Part shown: positions 1-8,854 of the stretch, one piece after another | Layout of the letters: each line of letters starts with the position of its first letter | How positions within the stretch are numbered: position 1 is the stretch's first letter | Source of the DNA: Erwinia persicina | GTDB taxonomy: Bacteria; Pseudomonadota; Gammaproteobacteria; Enterobacterales; Enterobacteriaceae | DNA: 64,000 nucleotides | Reading direction: 5' to 3' | NCBI RefSeq assembly: GCF_014838825.1 | Contig: NZ_JACYMO010000002.1 | Location: 598,899 to 662,898, forward strand | The notes under the pieces: model-generated | Database searches by the model: none | Seen by the model: only the letters and a program-made list of their open reading frames with translations | What the model was told of the DNA's origin: nothing | Made by a program: the position numbers and the translations under genes

Positions 1-2
1 AA

Positions 3-506
3 AAATTCCCGGATCTGCAGGATCGCAGAAAACACGCAGACTATCTTTTTGACCTTCAGCTGCAGAAGGAAACGCTATCGCCCACTGCCAGCAGCCGCTC
101 TCCGGGTAATATACGCGGCAAATCCACCAAACCTAAAGTCACAGACCTGGGCTCCTTCCAGCTCTTCCAGCAATTTTTTGACCGGCTGAAGTCGGCCGTG
201 ATGGCGGATGAATTCCCGACGCTGAATGTCCTGACCGCCGCAGATGACGTGAGCAACGTGCCCGGCAGCTATCGTCAGGCGATCCGCACGGCCATGAAAG
301 CAGTCACCCATGAGCTGCCGGTCAACAATAAGCGCCAGGCGGCAGGCAATCCGGCGCTGTTCTGCGCACCGGTTCGCGAAAAGATCGCTGAGATTGAAGC
401 CATCGGGCTGGAGCCGTATTACCTGGCCCTGTCGCAGGCCATTGCGGAAGCAGAGGGGAGCTACATCGCCGATTTTTCCTTCCAGTACGGCGATCGCCGC
501 CCCTGA
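3..506 (+). CDS. C-terminal part of an unrecognised protein (5' end outside window)
   Basis: The frame is open from base 3 to a TGA at 504-506, so about 167 residues of the C-terminus are visible and the start lies upstream of the window. The visible part has no membrane segment. It begins with a basic, proline- and serine-containing linker, followed by a predicted mostly helical region that ends in SFQYGDRRP. I see no motif that identifies a family. A GTG-ATG pair at 198-203 could be an internal start, but open frame continues upstream without interruption, so a longer gene is preferred. It is followed by 154 bp without a gene before qmcA, with a weak hairpin near 509-525. Confidence 0.5.
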   Translation, partial: KFPDLQDRRKHADYLFDLQLQKETLSPTASSRSPGNIRGKSTKPKVTDLGSFQLFQQFFDRLKSAVMADEFPTLNVLTAADDVSNVPGSYRQAIRTAMKAVTHELPVNNKRQAAGNPALFCAPVREKIAEIEAIGLEPYYLALSQAIAEAEGSYIADFSFQYGDRRP

Positions 507-660
507 CCCTGTTCAGCAGGGTGGCGCTCTCTCTGGCGTTACCCTATCATCAGGGCTGTGATGGCGCTGGCTCGCCGTAAGGCAGCGCATCAGACAGGGC
601 GTGCGGGAAAAAGGTCGCCCAAAAGACTTATTCATAATAACAATCTGGAGGTTATTTTTT

Positions 661-1575
661 ATGTTGGCTGTGATCCCCGTCATTATCATTCTGGCCCTGA
701 TCCTCGTCTGGTCAGGGATTAAAATTGTCCCGCAGGGTTACCAGTGGACCGTTGAACGTTTTGGCCGCTACACCAATACGCTGCAGCCCGGCCTGAATCT
801 GGTGATCCCCTTTATGGACCGCGTCGGGCGCAAAATTAATATGATGGAGCAGGTACTGGATATCCCGTCGCAGGAGATTATCTCAAAAGATAACGCCAGC
901 GTGACGATTGATGCCGTCTGCTTTATTCAGGTTGTCGATCCGGCGCGTGCCGCCTATGAGGTCAGCAATCTTGAACTGGCGATCATCAACCTGACCATGA
1001 CCAATATGCGTACCGTGTTGGGCTCAATGGAACTGGATGAAATGCTGTCACAGCGCGACAATATTAATACCCGCCTGCTGCATATTGTCGATGAAGCCAC
1101 TAACCCGTGGGGCATTAAAATCACCCGTATTGAGATCCGCGATGTGCGCCCACCGGCAGAACTGATCGCCTCAATGAACGCACAGATGAAAGCTGAACGT
1201 ACCAAGCGTGCCGACATTCTGGAAGCCGAAGGGGTGCGCCAGGCGGCGATCCTGCGTGCTGAAGGCGAGAAGCAGTCGCAGATCCTGAAAGCCGAAGGTG
1301 AACGTCAGTCGGCGTTTCTCGCCGCAGAAGCGCGTGAGCGTGGTGCTGAAGCCGAAGCGCAGGCCACTAAGATGGTGTCCGAGGCGATTGCCGCCGGTGA
1401 CATCCAGGCGATCAACTACTTCGTGGCGCAGAAATATACCGATGCCCTGCAAAATATTGGCTCATCCGGCAACAGTAAAGTGGTGATGATGCCGCTGGAT
1501 GCCAGCAGCCTGATGGGCTCTATTGCCGGGATCAGTGAGTTACTGGGTGAAAGCCGTGCGGAGCGTAAACGCTGA
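661..1575 (+). CDS. qmcA: QmcA, SPFH/stomatin-family membrane protein
   Basis: The 304-residue protein starts with one hydrophobic membrane segment (about residues 2-20), continues with the SPFH/band-7 domain ([28 protein letters not shown]) and ends in an Ala/Glu-rich coiled coil with repeated AEGE units (about residues 185-240). Length and sequence match enterobacterial QmcA, a scaffold of inner-membrane microdomains. The ATG at 661 is preceded by GGAGG at a good distance; the frame extends upstream to a GTG at 601 but without a ribosome site. Its TGA overlaps the ATG of ybbJ by one base (TGATGA), as usual for this stomatin/NfeD pair. Confidence 0.95.
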   Translation: MLAVIPVIIILALILVWSGIKIVPQGYQWTVERFGRYTNTLQPGLNLVIPFMDRVGRKINMMEQVLDIPSQEIISKDNASVTIDAVCFIQVVDPARAAYEVSNLELAIINLTMTNMRTVLGSMELDEMLSQRDNINTRLLHIVDEATNPWGIKITRIEIRDVRPPAELIASMNAQMKAERTKRADILEAEGVRQAAILRAEGEKQSQILKAEGERQSAFLAAEARERGAEAEAQATKMVSEAIAAGDIQAINYFVAQKYTDALQNIGSSGNSKVVMMPLDASSLMGSIAGISELLGESRAERKR

Positions 1576-2027
1576 TGATTGATGAGCTGCTTGCTAACCC
1601 CTGGTGGATATGGCTGAGCCTCGGCGGCCTGTTGCTGGCAGCAGAAATGCTGGGCACCAGCGGCTATCTGCTTTGGAGCGGCGTGGCAGCCGTTCTCGTC
1701 GGCCTGCTGGTGTGGCTGGTCCCCATGCCGTGGGAGTGGCAGGGGCTGAGCTTCGCCGCACTGACTATTCTCGCTGCGCTGTGGTGGTATCGCTGGCTTA
1801 AGCACCGCGACCGGCGACACCCTCCTTCCACGCTCAACCAGCGCGGCCAGCAGATGGTGGGCCGCCAGCTGACGCTGGATACCGCGCTGGTGAATGGATT
1901 TGGCCATGTGCGGATCGGGGATGGCAACTGGCGCGTACAGGCCGATGAGGATCTCCCTGCCGGCACGCCGATCACCGTGGTCGCGGTAGAGGGGATCACC
2001 CTGCGCATCGTGCCACGTTCCGTTTAG
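1575..2027 (+). CDS. ybbJ: YbbJ, NfeD-like membrane protein paired with QmcA
   Basis: This 150-residue protein has hydrophobic membrane segments in its first half (around residues 10-70) and a C-terminal beta-rich OB-fold-like domain ([23 protein letters not shown]), the layout of short NfeD proteins. NfeD proteins act with SPFH proteins in the inner membrane. The start codon overlaps the qmcA stop, which indicates translational coupling. The 3' end overlaps the 3' end of the oppositely oriented cueR by four bases. Confidence 0.93.
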   Translation: MIDELLANPWWIWLSLGGLLLAAEMLGTSGYLLWSGVAAVLVGLLVWLVPMPWEWQGLSFAALTILAALWWYRWLKHRDRRHPPSTLNQRGQQMVGRQLTLDTALVNGFGHVRIGDGNWRVQADEDLPAGTPITVVAVEGITLRIVPRSV

Positions 2028-2434
2028 TCCGCTTTATCCCGCTGGCGGCAGCCGGCCAGGTGGTTAATGATCGGACACTCCGCGCCGTCATCCCCCGGGC
2101 AGCTGGCCGCCAGATCAAGCAGTTTCTGGCGCATCAGTTTAAGCTCAGAGATATGGGCTTCAATCTCCCTCACTTTATCAAGCGTCCGCGCCTTCACATC
2201 GGCGCTGTGGCGCGCGGGATCGTTAAACAGACTCACCATCTCCCGGCACTCATCAAGATTAAATCCCACCTGGCGGGCCTGACGCAGCAGCGTCAGCTCC
2301 TCAAGGTGCTTAGCACTGTAGCTGCGATAGCCGTTATCCGTCCGCAGCGGCGGCGTCACCAGGCCCTTCTCTTCGTAGAAACGAATCGCTTTGCTGGTTA
2401 AACCGGTCTTTTTTGCCACGTCGCTAATATTCAT
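2024..2434 (-). CDS. cueR: CueR, copper-responsive MerR-family activator
   Basis: The 136-residue protein has an N-terminal winged helix-turn-helix ([21 protein letters not shown]), a long dimerisation helix and a metal-binding loop [11 protein letters not shown]. Cys112 and Cys120 stand exactly where E. coli CueR binds Cu(I). The regulator is intact and divergent from copA, with the CueR-type operator between them. The regulator and its target promoter are therefore kept although the pump gene next door is broken. Downstream it overlaps ybbJ tail to tail. Confidence 0.95.
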   Translation of the reverse strand: MNISDVAKKTGLTSKAIRFYEEKGLVTPPLRTDNGYRSYSAKHLEELTLLRQARQVGFNLDECREMVSLFNDPARHSADVKARTLDKVREIEAHISELKLMRQKLLDLAASCPGDDGAECPIINHLAGCRQRDKAD

Positions 2435-2443
2435 TTTTGCTCC

Positions 2444-2474
2444 TTGACCTTCCCCTTGATGGAAGGTTTAACCT
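2444..2474 (+). promoter_or_regulatory. copA promoter with CueR operator
   Basis: A -35 box TTGACC (2444-2449) and a -10-like TAACCT (2469-2474) are separated by 19 bp, the overlong spacer typical of MerR-family promoters. The spacer holds a perfect dyad ACCTTCC (2447-2453), 7 nt, GGAAGGT (2461-2467). The arrangement matches the known E. coli copA promoter and looks functional. Confidence 0.9.
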
Positions 2475-2529
2475 CCATAATGAATCTATAAACCGCTCCG
2501 GGTCAAACCGGATCAACAGGAGTCATGAT

Positions 2530-2772
2530 ATGTCGCAAATCACTACTCTGGCGCTGGACGGTTTGTCCTGCGGCCACTGCGTTAAACGGGTTAAAGAGAC
2601 GCTGGAACAGCGTGATGATGTGGAACAGGCGGAGGTGAGCATCACGGAAGCCCGTGTAACCGGGGAGGCCAGCGCCGGGGCGCTGATCGCCGCCGTTGAG
2701 CAGGCAGGCTATCATGCCAGCCTGGCCGCAGGCGTTTCCCACCCAAAGCCTGACACGCTGACAGAATCATAA
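2530..2772 (+). CDS. Truncated CopA: single metal-binding domain, copper-chaperone-like (CopA(Z)-like)
   Basis: The first 80 codons of the decayed copA encode one complete heavy-metal-associated domain with GLSCGHC (Cys14, Cys17), then a TAA at 2770-2772. In E. coli the same stretch is made as a free 70-residue copper chaperone by programmed -1 frameshifting at a CCCAAAG site, while the full gene makes the pump. Here CCCAAAG is also present (2742-2748). Without slippage the product is 80 residues; with slippage it is 74. Either product is a soluble CopZ-like protein. The start at 2530 has GGAG at a good distance and lies under the intact CueR promoter. That this small protein is made and useful is an inference. 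Confidence 0.7.
   Translation: MSQITTLALDGLSCGHCVKRVKETLEQRDDVEQAEVSITEARVTGEASAGALIAAVEQAGYHASLAAGVSHPKPDTLTES
2742..2753 (+). other. copA -1 frameshift slippery site with -1 stop
   Basis: The heptamer C CCA AAG (2742-2748) is in the correct phase for -1 slippage (CAC CCA AAG in frame 0). The -1 frame then reads GCC and stops at TGA (2751-2753). The same heptamer and an immediate -1 stop are used in E. coli copA to release the CopA(Z) chaperone. In this genome a frame-0 stop follows only a few codons later, so slippage would change the product by just a few residues. Confidence 0.65.
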
Positions 2773-4030
2773 TCTCAGCCGGAAGCGCTGACAGCGTTAA
2801 CGCCTGAGCTTCCGGCGCAGAACGCTTCCTCTTCCCATGACAGCTTCCAGCTACTGATCGGCGGCATGACCTGTGCCAGCTGCGTCAGCCGCGTACAAAA
2901 TGCCCTGCAACAGGTTGCCGGCGTCAGTCAGGCTCGGGTCAACCTTGCCGAACACAGCGCGCTGGTGCTGGGGTCGGCATCGCCAGATGACCTGGTCAAC
3001 GCCGTCAACTGTGCCGGGTATTGCGCTGAAATCATCGAAGATGATGTAAAAAGTCGGGAACATAGCAGCAAAACTCGCAGGCTGCCGTCAGGCCGCTGCC
3101 CTGGAGCAGGGTTCCAGCCATCCACTGGCGCGGGCGATTCTGGCCTGTGCTGAAGGGGTCAGTCTGCCCGATGTTGAGCAATTTCGTACAATACCCGGAA
3201 TGGGCGTCAGCGGCATACTTGACGGCACGCCCCTGCTGCTGGGAAATCCGGCGCTGATGGCACAGCAGCAGGTCGTGACCGATGCCGCGACCACGCTGAT
3301 TGCGCAGCAGGCGGCCAGCGGTGCGACGCCGGTGCTGCTGGCGGCAGGAGGAGAAATTGTTGCCCTGTTCGCCATCCGCGATCCGTTGCGTAAAGAGAGC
3401 ATCAGCGCGCTGCAGCGGCTGCATAAACGCGGCTACCAGCTGGTGATGCTGACCGGTGATAACGCGGTCACGGCCGGGGCCATCGCTCGCAAAGCCGGTA
3501 TCGATCGGGTGATCGCCGGGGTTCTGCCGGACGGAAAAGCCGAGGCGATCCGTGCCCTGCAACAGCAGGGGGAGCAGGTGGCGATGACTGGCGATGGCAC
3601 TAACGATGCCCCCGCATTGGCGCAGGCCGATGTCGGTATTGCGATGGGCGGCGGCAGTGACGTCGCCATCGAAACCGCAGCCATCACGCTGATGCGTCAG
3701 GATCTGAACGCAGTGGCGGATGCCTTAGCCATCGCGCAGGCCACGCTGCGTAATATGAAACAGAATTTGCTCGGGGCATTTATCTACAACGCCTGCGGTA
3801 TTCCGATTGCAGCGGGCGTGCTCTACCCCCTGACGGGGACGCTGCTGAGTCCGGTTGTGGCGGGGGCAGCAATGGCTCTGTCATCGATTACGGTGGTTAG
3901 TAATGCCAATCGCCTGATCCGCTACCGTCCGCCACAGGCGTAATTCTGTTCACGCGTGCGGCTTATTGCCCTGTCCGTCAGCGAGTTATCACGCTAGCAT
4001 GGTGTGATTAACCGGATGAGGCAGAAAAAC

Positions 4031-4834
4031 ATGGGCAATGTTGGGCACAGGCTTCAGACATTATGGCGCCGGCTGTGGCCGGTCAGTTACCGCTATCCGG
4101 CGATGGATTTGCGTCTGGGAGGCAGCCATCTGCACCTGGTGGGCAGTATTCATATGGGCACGCACAATATGATGCCGCTGCCCGCCGTGCTGAATGAAAA
4201 ACTCCGGCAGGCCGATGCGCTGATTGTCGAGGCCGATATTACCGCCGGGGCGTCCCCCTTCAGTGAGAGTGAGCGTTGCCCTTCACTGACCGAACGGCTC
4301 TCTGCTGCGCAACTGCCGCTGCTTCAGCGCTACTGTGAAGAAGCTGGCGTCGATATGGAGCGCATTGATACCCTTCCCGCCTGGCAGGTGGCACTGATGC
4401 TTCAGGCACAGCAGGCACAGCGGCTGGGGCTGCGTGCCGACTGTGGTATTGACTATCAGCTGTTAAAAGCCGCACGGGAACAGCAAAAAAGGGTGATTGA
4501 ACTGGAAGGGCCGGAGACGCAGTTGGCACTGCTGAAATCCCTGCCGGAGAACGGGCTGCCGCTGTTAGAAGATACGCTTGTTCACTGGCAGACCAATGCC
4601 CGCCTGCTGCAAACAATGGTGAGCTGGTGGCTGGAAGCACCGCCGGGCAGTGCCGGAATGCTGGCGCTGCCCAGCACCTTCAGCAACAGTCTGAACGACC
4701 TGCTTATGCACCAGCGCAATCGCCAGTGGTGCCAGTTTTTACGCCAGCTGCCGCCAGGTCGCTATGTGGTTGCTGTCGGCGCACTGCACCTGTACGGCGA
4801 GGGAAATTTACCGGGACTGTTAGCGCAGAAATAA
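4031..4834 (+). CDS. ybaP: YbaP, TraB/GumN-family protein
   Basis: The 267-residue protein has the conserved features of the TraB/GumN family: HLVGSIHMGTHNM near the N-terminus, ADALIVEADI, LRADCGIDYQLL, and the C-terminal GRYVVAVGALHLYGEGNLPGLL. Histidine and glutamate residues in these motifs suggest a metal-dependent hydrolase, as proposed for the family; the substrate is unknown. The chosen ATG is preceded by a GAGG stretch and agrees with the E. coli start. In-frame alternatives lie upstream at 4004 (GTG) and 4016. It follows the copA remnant in the same orientation, as in E. coli, where ybaQ lies between them. Confidence 0.88.
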   Translation: MGNVGHRLQTLWRRLWPVSYRYPAMDLRLGGSHLHLVGSIHMGTHNMMPLPAVLNEKLRQADALIVEADITAGASPFSESERCPSLTERLSAAQLPLLQRYCEEAGVDMERIDTLPAWQVALMLQAQQAQRLGLRADCGIDYQLLKAAREQQKRVIELEGPETQLALLKSLPENGLPLLEDTLVHWQTNARLLQTMVSWWLEAPPGSAGMLALPSTFSNSLNDLLMHQRNRQWCQFLRQLPPGRYVVAVGALHLYGEGNLPGLLAQK

Positions 4835-4860
4835 AAAAAAGGCCGATATCGCTATCGGCC
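4833..4860 (-). terminator. Hairpin with U-tract on the minus strand
   Basis: GGCCGATA (4841-4848), loop TCGC, TATCGGCC (4853-4860). The run of eight A on its left gives a U-tract only for minus-strand transcripts, so it would stop leftward transcription coming from beyond ybaK. For the plus-strand ybaP the hairpin has no T-run. Confidence 0.6.
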
Positions 4861-5012
4861 CGTCAATAAGGACATATTTATGAATTTTAGTTATCGTCTC
4901 AGCGGTTAGGCTGACGCGGGCAAGATTGTCGCTCAAAGAGTGAACTTTCGCCAGTACTTTTCTTCATCAATGATGGCTGTTCCCTGTTATCCCCGACACA
5001 AGGTGAGTCGAT

Positions 5013-5492
5013 ATGACACCCGCCGTAAAACTGCTTGAAAAACAAAATATCGCCTTTACATTACACCCGTATGAGCATGACAGCAGCGAAACCCACTTCG
5101 GCGACGAGGCGGTGCGCAAGTTGAATCTGAACGCCGACCAGGTCTATAAAACCCTGCTGGTGGCGCTCAACGGCGATAACAAAACGCTGGCCGTGGCGGT
5201 CACGCCGGTAGCCGGGCAGCTCGACCTGAAGAAGGTGGCAAAAGCACTGGGTGCAAAAAAAGTCGAGATGGCCGACCCGCAGTTTGCACAGCGCAGCACC
5301 GGCTACCTGCTGGGTGGCATCAGCCCGCTGGGGCAAAAGAAACGGCTGCCAACGGTGATTGACCATCTGGCACCGCAGTTTGCTACCGTCTATATTTCCG
5401 GCGGCAAGCGCGGGCTGGATATTGAACTGTCACCGCAGGATCTGGCCCGGCTGCTGAACGCCAGTTTTGCTGATATCGCTAAACGTGATTAA
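5013..5492 (+). CDS. ybaK: YbaK, Cys-tRNA(Pro)/Cys-tRNA(Cys) deacylase
   Basis: The 159-residue protein belongs to the YbaK/ProX editing family, which hydrolyses tRNA(Pro) mischarged with cysteine in trans. Lys46, in [10 protein letters not shown], corresponds to the conserved catalytic-site lysine, and the glycine-rich [10 protein letters not shown] and [12 protein letters not shown] motifs are present. The ATG follows AAGGTGAG. About 180 bp without a recognised gene separate it from ybaP. The end overlaps the end of the opposing LysR gene by four bases. Confidence 0.93.
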   Translation: MTPAVKLLEKQNIAFTLHPYEHDSSETHFGDEAVRKLNLNADQVYKTLLVALNGDNKTLAVAVTPVAGQLDLKKVAKALGAKKVEMADPQFAQRSTGYLLGGISPLGQKKRLPTVIDHLAPQFATVYISGGKRGLDIELSPQDLARLLNASFADIAKRD

Positions 5493-6355
5493 CCGGGTCG
5501 CTGGGCAAGCAGTTGATCGATCATCCAGCGCCCGGCCGGTCCCGGCGGCGTTCGCCGTGACCACACCACATCGACCTGAATGTTTTGCGGCCAGCCGGGC
5601 ACCGGCAGCTCGCGCAGTTTCTGATGACCAAACTGCTGCGTCAGCCAGCGCGGCAGGATGCTCCAGCCAAATCCCTGCTCCGCCATCTCCAGCAGCAGCA
5701 GGTAGGACTGCGCCAGCCAGATTTTGCCCGCCGGGACGGGAGAACGTTCAATCCAGGTATTCAGCCGCAGCTGTCGCAGCGATTTCAGATCCGCTTCTGT
5801 CACCTTTTGTTGCTGCGCCAGCGGATGGTCCTGATGCAGATAAATCGCCATCTGCGCCTCAATTTGCAGGCGCTGCACGCTGATATCGGAAGGGTAATAC
5901 TCCTGCACGCGCACCACGCCGATATGCGCACGGTTGCTCTGCAACAGGTCGATAACGTCAGCGTCTTCGGCGATCATGCACTCAAATTCAATATCGGGGT
6001 AGCGGGTGGAAAAGCGCTGCAACAGCGATTCATGGTAATCCGCCTGCCAGAAATCGGAGATCGCCAGCCGCAAGCACGGTTCCACCTCACCGGCAAGGCG
6101 GATCGCCAGCTCATCCAGCTGGGCTGAAGCAGCCAGGATCTCTTTAACCTGTGCCAGCGCCCGCTGCCCGTTTTCAGTCAATACCGGGTTACGCGACTCG
6201 CGGCTGAACAGGGTAAAACCCAGATCCTGTTCCAGATTTGCCACAGCGGTGCTGATGGTCGACTGGCTTTTACGCAGCGCCCGGGCCGCCGCCGAGAACG
6301 ATCCGCTTTCGACGGTCTGTACAAAGGCTTCCAGTGACTCCGGTGAGTAACGCAC
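5489..6355 (-). CDS. LysR-type regulator divergent from PACE efflux gene
   Basis: The 288-residue protein has an N-terminal winged helix-turn-helix ([36 protein letters not shown]) and a substrate-binding effector domain, the standard LysR layout and length. It is divergent from the PACE-family transporter gene, with 88 bp between the start codons, so it most likely controls that gene. This parallels AceR and AceI of Acinetobacter, where a LysR protein activates a PACE pump. The ligand cannot be read from the sequence. Confidence 0.85.
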   Translation of the reverse strand: MRYSPESLEAFVQTVESGSFSAAARALRKSQSTISTAVANLEQDLGFTLFSRESRNPVLTENGQRALAQVKEILAASAQLDELAIRLAGEVEPCLRLAISDFWQADYHESLLQRFSTRYPDIEFECMIAEDADVIDLLQSNRAHIGVVRVQEYYPSDISVQRLQIEAQMAIYLHQDHPLAQQQKVTEADLKSLRQLRLNTWIERSPVPAGKIWLAQSYLLLLEMAEQGFGWSILPRWLTQQFGHQKLRELPVPGWPQNIQVDVVWSRRTPPGPAGRWMIDQLLAQRPG

Positions 6356-6385
6356 AGGTGTATCGCTTTTTTCGATGGATAATCA

Positions 6386-6405
6386 TTTTATCTTAGCAAA
6401 TAAAA
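6386..6405. promoter_or_regulatory. Inverted repeat between LysR and PACE genes
   Basis: TTTTAT (6386-6391) and ATAAAA (6400-6405) form an imperfect dyad with an 8-nt spacer in the 88-bp divergent promoter region. Its position fits a LysR operator, but AT-rich dyads arise easily by chance. Confidence 0.35.
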
Positions 6406-6443
6406 CGTGGAAAATAGTGGTCAGAGTGAATTAAGGAGGACGT

Positions 6444-6878
6444 ATGTCTGCTCGTAAGCTGAAAGAGCGTGTTTTTCATGCAGTAGGATTTGAGGTGCTG
6501 GCCATTGCCATCGTATCGCCGGTGGCCGCCTGGGTGATGAATAAACCGTTACTTCAGATGGGCGCACTGGCCATTATGCTGTCGACGGTGGCTATGATAT
6601 GGAACATCATTTATAACGCCGGGTTTGACCGTCTGTATCCGCGTGACAAAGTGAAGCGCGGCCTCGCCCTGCGCATCATGCACGCGCTGGGTTTTGAAGG
6701 GGGATTTATCCTGATTGGTCTGCCGCTGGCGGCCTGGATGCTCGGCGTGTCGCTGTGGCAGGCATTTATGATTGAAGTCGCCTTCTTCCTGTTCTTCCTG
6801 CCGTATACCGTGGTGTATAACTGGCTGTACGACAAATTGCGCGAGCGCTTTATTGCCGCCCGTCGTCACCCGGCGTAA
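6444..6878 (+). CDS. PACE-family multidrug efflux transporter (AceI-like)
   Basis: The 144-residue protein has four membrane segments arranged as two tandem bacterial transmembrane-pair units. The repeats are recognisable from HAVGFE (residues 12-17) and HALGFE (80-85). Glu17 matches the essential glutamate Glu15 of AceI, the chlorhexidine exporter. WNIIYN and YNWLYD close the two units. PACE proteins export biguanides and similar cations, with short polyamines as likely natural substrates. AAGGAGG stands before the start. The LysR gene upstream is the probable regulator. Confidence 0.88.
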   Translation: MSARKLKERVFHAVGFEVLAIAIVSPVAAWVMNKPLLQMGALAIMLSTVAMIWNIIYNAGFDRLYPRDKVKRGLALRIMHALGFEGGFILIGLPLAAWMLGVSLWQAFMIEVAFFLFFLPYTVVYNWLYDKLRERFIAARRHPA

Positions 6879-6887
6879 GGCGGGTCA

Positions 6888-6911
6888 GGGTCGACCGGAA
6901 CAGGTCGACCC
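6888..6911. terminator. Hairpin between convergent PACE gene and ushA
   Basis: GGGTCGACC (6888-6896) and GGTCGACCC (6903-6911) form a 9-bp GC-rich stem with a 6-nt loop in the 47-bp gap between two converging genes. There is no clear T-run on either side, so termination may be weak or factor-dependent. Confidence 0.5.
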
Positions 6912-6925
6912 CATGGGTAACACGA

Positions 6926-8680
6926 TTAATGCATTGCGGTATCTATCTTCGCCTGGCGCCACTTCTTAGGCGCCGGGGACGTCTCCTCCACGGAGGCCTT
7001 CTCAGCCTCAGCAGGTTTTTCCTCCGCCTTCTGGTAAACGATCTCCCCGGACGGCTGATACTTCGCCACGTCCAGCGGTGAATGGCTCTGGATATACTGC
7101 TTCAACACTTCAGCATCGACAAACCCGGTATTGACGTAACCCGGCAGCTTATCCACCAGCGGGTAGCCATCGCCCCCCGTCGCGTTAAAGCTCAGGGTCG
7201 CCATACGGTAGGTTTTATCAGCTTCCAGCGGTTTTCCGTTGATACGGATATCGCTGACGCCGCTGCCGTTGGCCGTCAGACTGACGCGGGCAAACTGCGC
7301 ATAGGCGCCGGAATCCACCTGTTTATTGGCCACCACGGCGAGATACTGTTCCACTTCGCTGCCTTTCATATCCACATAGACCAGCTGATTGCCGAACGGC
7401 TGCACTTTGAGAACGTCTTTATAGGTGATCGGCCCCGCCTCAATGGAGTCGCGTACGCCACCGCCGCTCATAACCGCGAAGTCGGCCTGAGTGCGGTCGA
7501 TCTGCCCTTCGAGGATCAGGCGCGCCATTGACGTCTGCACAAAGCGCACTTTGCTGCGATCGCCTTCCAGCCGCCCGTTAACGCTGCCGATGTTAATACC
7601 AAGCTGCGCTTCGCCCTTTTTCTGGAACGGGGTCAGTAATTTTTGCATCGCCGGATTTTTCGCTATCTCAGGCGTGTAGTTTACCCAGGTGGTGGTGCCG
7701 TCAGCATTTTTCACCTTGTGCTTCAGGTTAATCGGCACCAGCTCATAATGTTCCAGCGTCAGCTTACCGTTCAGGAAGGTGAAGTCCGCACGGCCGATAT
7801 ATTTGCCCCACTCGTGCGCCTGCACAATCCAGGTGCCGTTCTGACGATCCGGCGTACAAGGCGTGCCGGGCACGTAATCGGCCTGTTTCACATTCTCTTT
7901 CGCCATACAGACCGGATCCTGCGAGTGGCCTCCAACGATCATATCCAGGTAGCCAGCCGGCAGCTCACGCGCCATCTCAACGTCGCCCGGGGCATTGGAA
8001 CCGTGCTGCCCATTGTCGTAGTGGCCCATATGCGTGGCGGCGATAATCACATCCGGCTTCTCTTTCGCCCGCAGCGCCTCGACTACCGCTTTCGCTTCCG
8101 TGGCCGGTTTGTGGAACACGATATCAGTGAAGTTTTCCGGATTGCCGATTTTCGCCGTGTCATCCGTGGTCAGACCGATGACGGCAATTTTCAGCCCCAT
8201 GCGGTTAAACAGCGCATAGGGCTCAAACAGGCGTTTCCCGGTGCTTTTTTGATAAATATTGGCCGAGAGCAGCGGGAATTTGGCCCACTTCTGCTGCTGG
8301 CGCAGAACGGAGAGAGGATTATCAAATTCATGGTTGCCGATCGCCATTGCATCATAGCCAATCAGGTTCATACCGCGAAAGTCAGGTTCCGCATCCTGCA
8401 GGTCCGACTCCGGCACGCCGGTATTGATATCGCCGCCGGAGAGGATCAGCGTCGCCCCGCCGTGCGCCTGCACTTCATAACGGATCTGGTCCATCATGGT
8501 TTTTTGCGCCGCGAGGCCATATTCGCCCTGCTCGTTATTCCAGAAACGGCCGTGGTGATCGTTGGTATGCAACACGGTAAATTTATAGGTGCGATCTTTG
8601 ACCCACGCCTGAGCCATCAGCGGCACGCTTAATAACGCCACCGTCATGACGCTGGCAAAACTTTTTTTGAATACTGGCAC
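6926..8680 (-). CDS. ushA: UshA, periplasmic UDP-sugar hydrolase/5'-nucleotidase, with C-terminal extension
   Basis: The 584-residue protein has a signal peptide (VPVFKKSFASVMTVALLS..AQA), the metallophosphatase domain (VLHTNDHHGRFW, AIGNHEFDNPL, ATHMGHYDN, IVGGHSQDP) and the C-terminal 5'-nucleotidase domain (GGGVRDSIEAG, SFNATGGDGYP). It degrades extracellular nucleotides and UDP-sugars for uptake. A GTG start at 8680 is chosen because AAGGAGG stands just upstream; the frame itself is open to 8737. About 35 extra residues follow the usual end, rich in Lys, Glu, Ala and Pro (KAEEKPAEAEKAS...), which E. coli UshA (550 residues) lacks. Confidence 0.94.
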   Translation of the reverse strand: MPVFKKSFASVMTVALLSVPLMAQAWVKDRTYKFTVLHTNDHHGRFWNNEQGEYGLAAQKTMMDQIRYEVQAHGGATLILSGGDINTGVPESDLQDAEPDFRGMNLIGYDAMAIGNHEFDNPLSVLRQQQKWAKFPLLSANIYQKSTGKRLFEPYALFNRMGLKIAVIGLTTDDTAKIGNPENFTDIVFHKPATEAKAVVEALRAKEKPDVIIAATHMGHYDNGQHGSNAPGDVEMARELPAGYLDMIVGGHSQDPVCMAKENVKQADYVPGTPCTPDRQNGTWIVQAHEWGKYIGRADFTFLNGKLTLEHYELVPINLKHKVKNADGTTTWVNYTPEIAKNPAMQKLLTPFQKKGEAQLGINIGSVNGRLEGDRSKVRFVQTSMARLILEGQIDRTQADFAVMSGGGVRDSIEAGPITYKDVLKVQPFGNQLVYVDMKGSEVEQYLAVVANKQVDSGAYAQFARVSLTANGSGVSDIRINGKPLEADKTYRMATLSFNATGGDGYPLVDKLPGYVNTGFVDAEVLKQYIQSHSPLDVAKYQPSGEIVYQKAEEKPAEAEKASVEETSPAPKKWRQAKIDTAMH

Positions 8681-8854
8681 TCTGACCCTCCTTGTTGAAC
8701 AACCCGGACTTAACGAAAATAATAATTTTTGTGACACTGGCCTGATTATGCCGCAGGATTAGCTCTAAAAGATAATTACTCCAGCTTATGTTGTGGGCAA
8801 GCTAACGGCTTTTCTCCGCACAATAAAAACATAAGACGATGACAGGTTAAATTA

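Larger units (their letters stand above)
2530..3943 (+). pseudogene. copA: copA remnant: Cu(I)-exporting P1B-ATPase with stop, internal deletion and frameshift
   Basis: Three lesions are visible. (1) A TAA at 2770-2772 stands where E. coli has a serine codon after the first metal-binding domain; the frame then continues into an intact second domain ([13 protein letters not shown], around 2863-3050). (2) Just after this domain the sequence jumps, around 3070-3087, to the nucleotide-binding domain ([17 protein letters not shown]). About 365 residues are missing, including the first six membrane helices, the actuator domain, the CPC motif and the DKTGT phosphorylation site. (3) The 3' part is in another frame. 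That part, with [11 protein letters not shown] and the last two membrane helices, runs open to 3943. No working pump can be made from this locus. Confidence 0.92.

Noticed and set aside
2773..3153. Independent second copper-chaperone gene
   Set aside because: The second metal-binding domain is intact, but it has no ribosome site at its ATG and continues in frame from the copA stop; it is better read as part of the pseudogene.
3200..3943. Separate 247-residue HAD-type ATPase gene
   Set aside because: It has the internal sequence of CopA from the nucleotide-binding domain on, without a phosphorylation site or ribosome site; it is the 3' remnant of copA, not a gene of its own.
7643..8632. 329-codon open frame on the plus strand
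   Set aside because: Opposite ushA, whose motifs and signal peptide are clear; antisense shadow.
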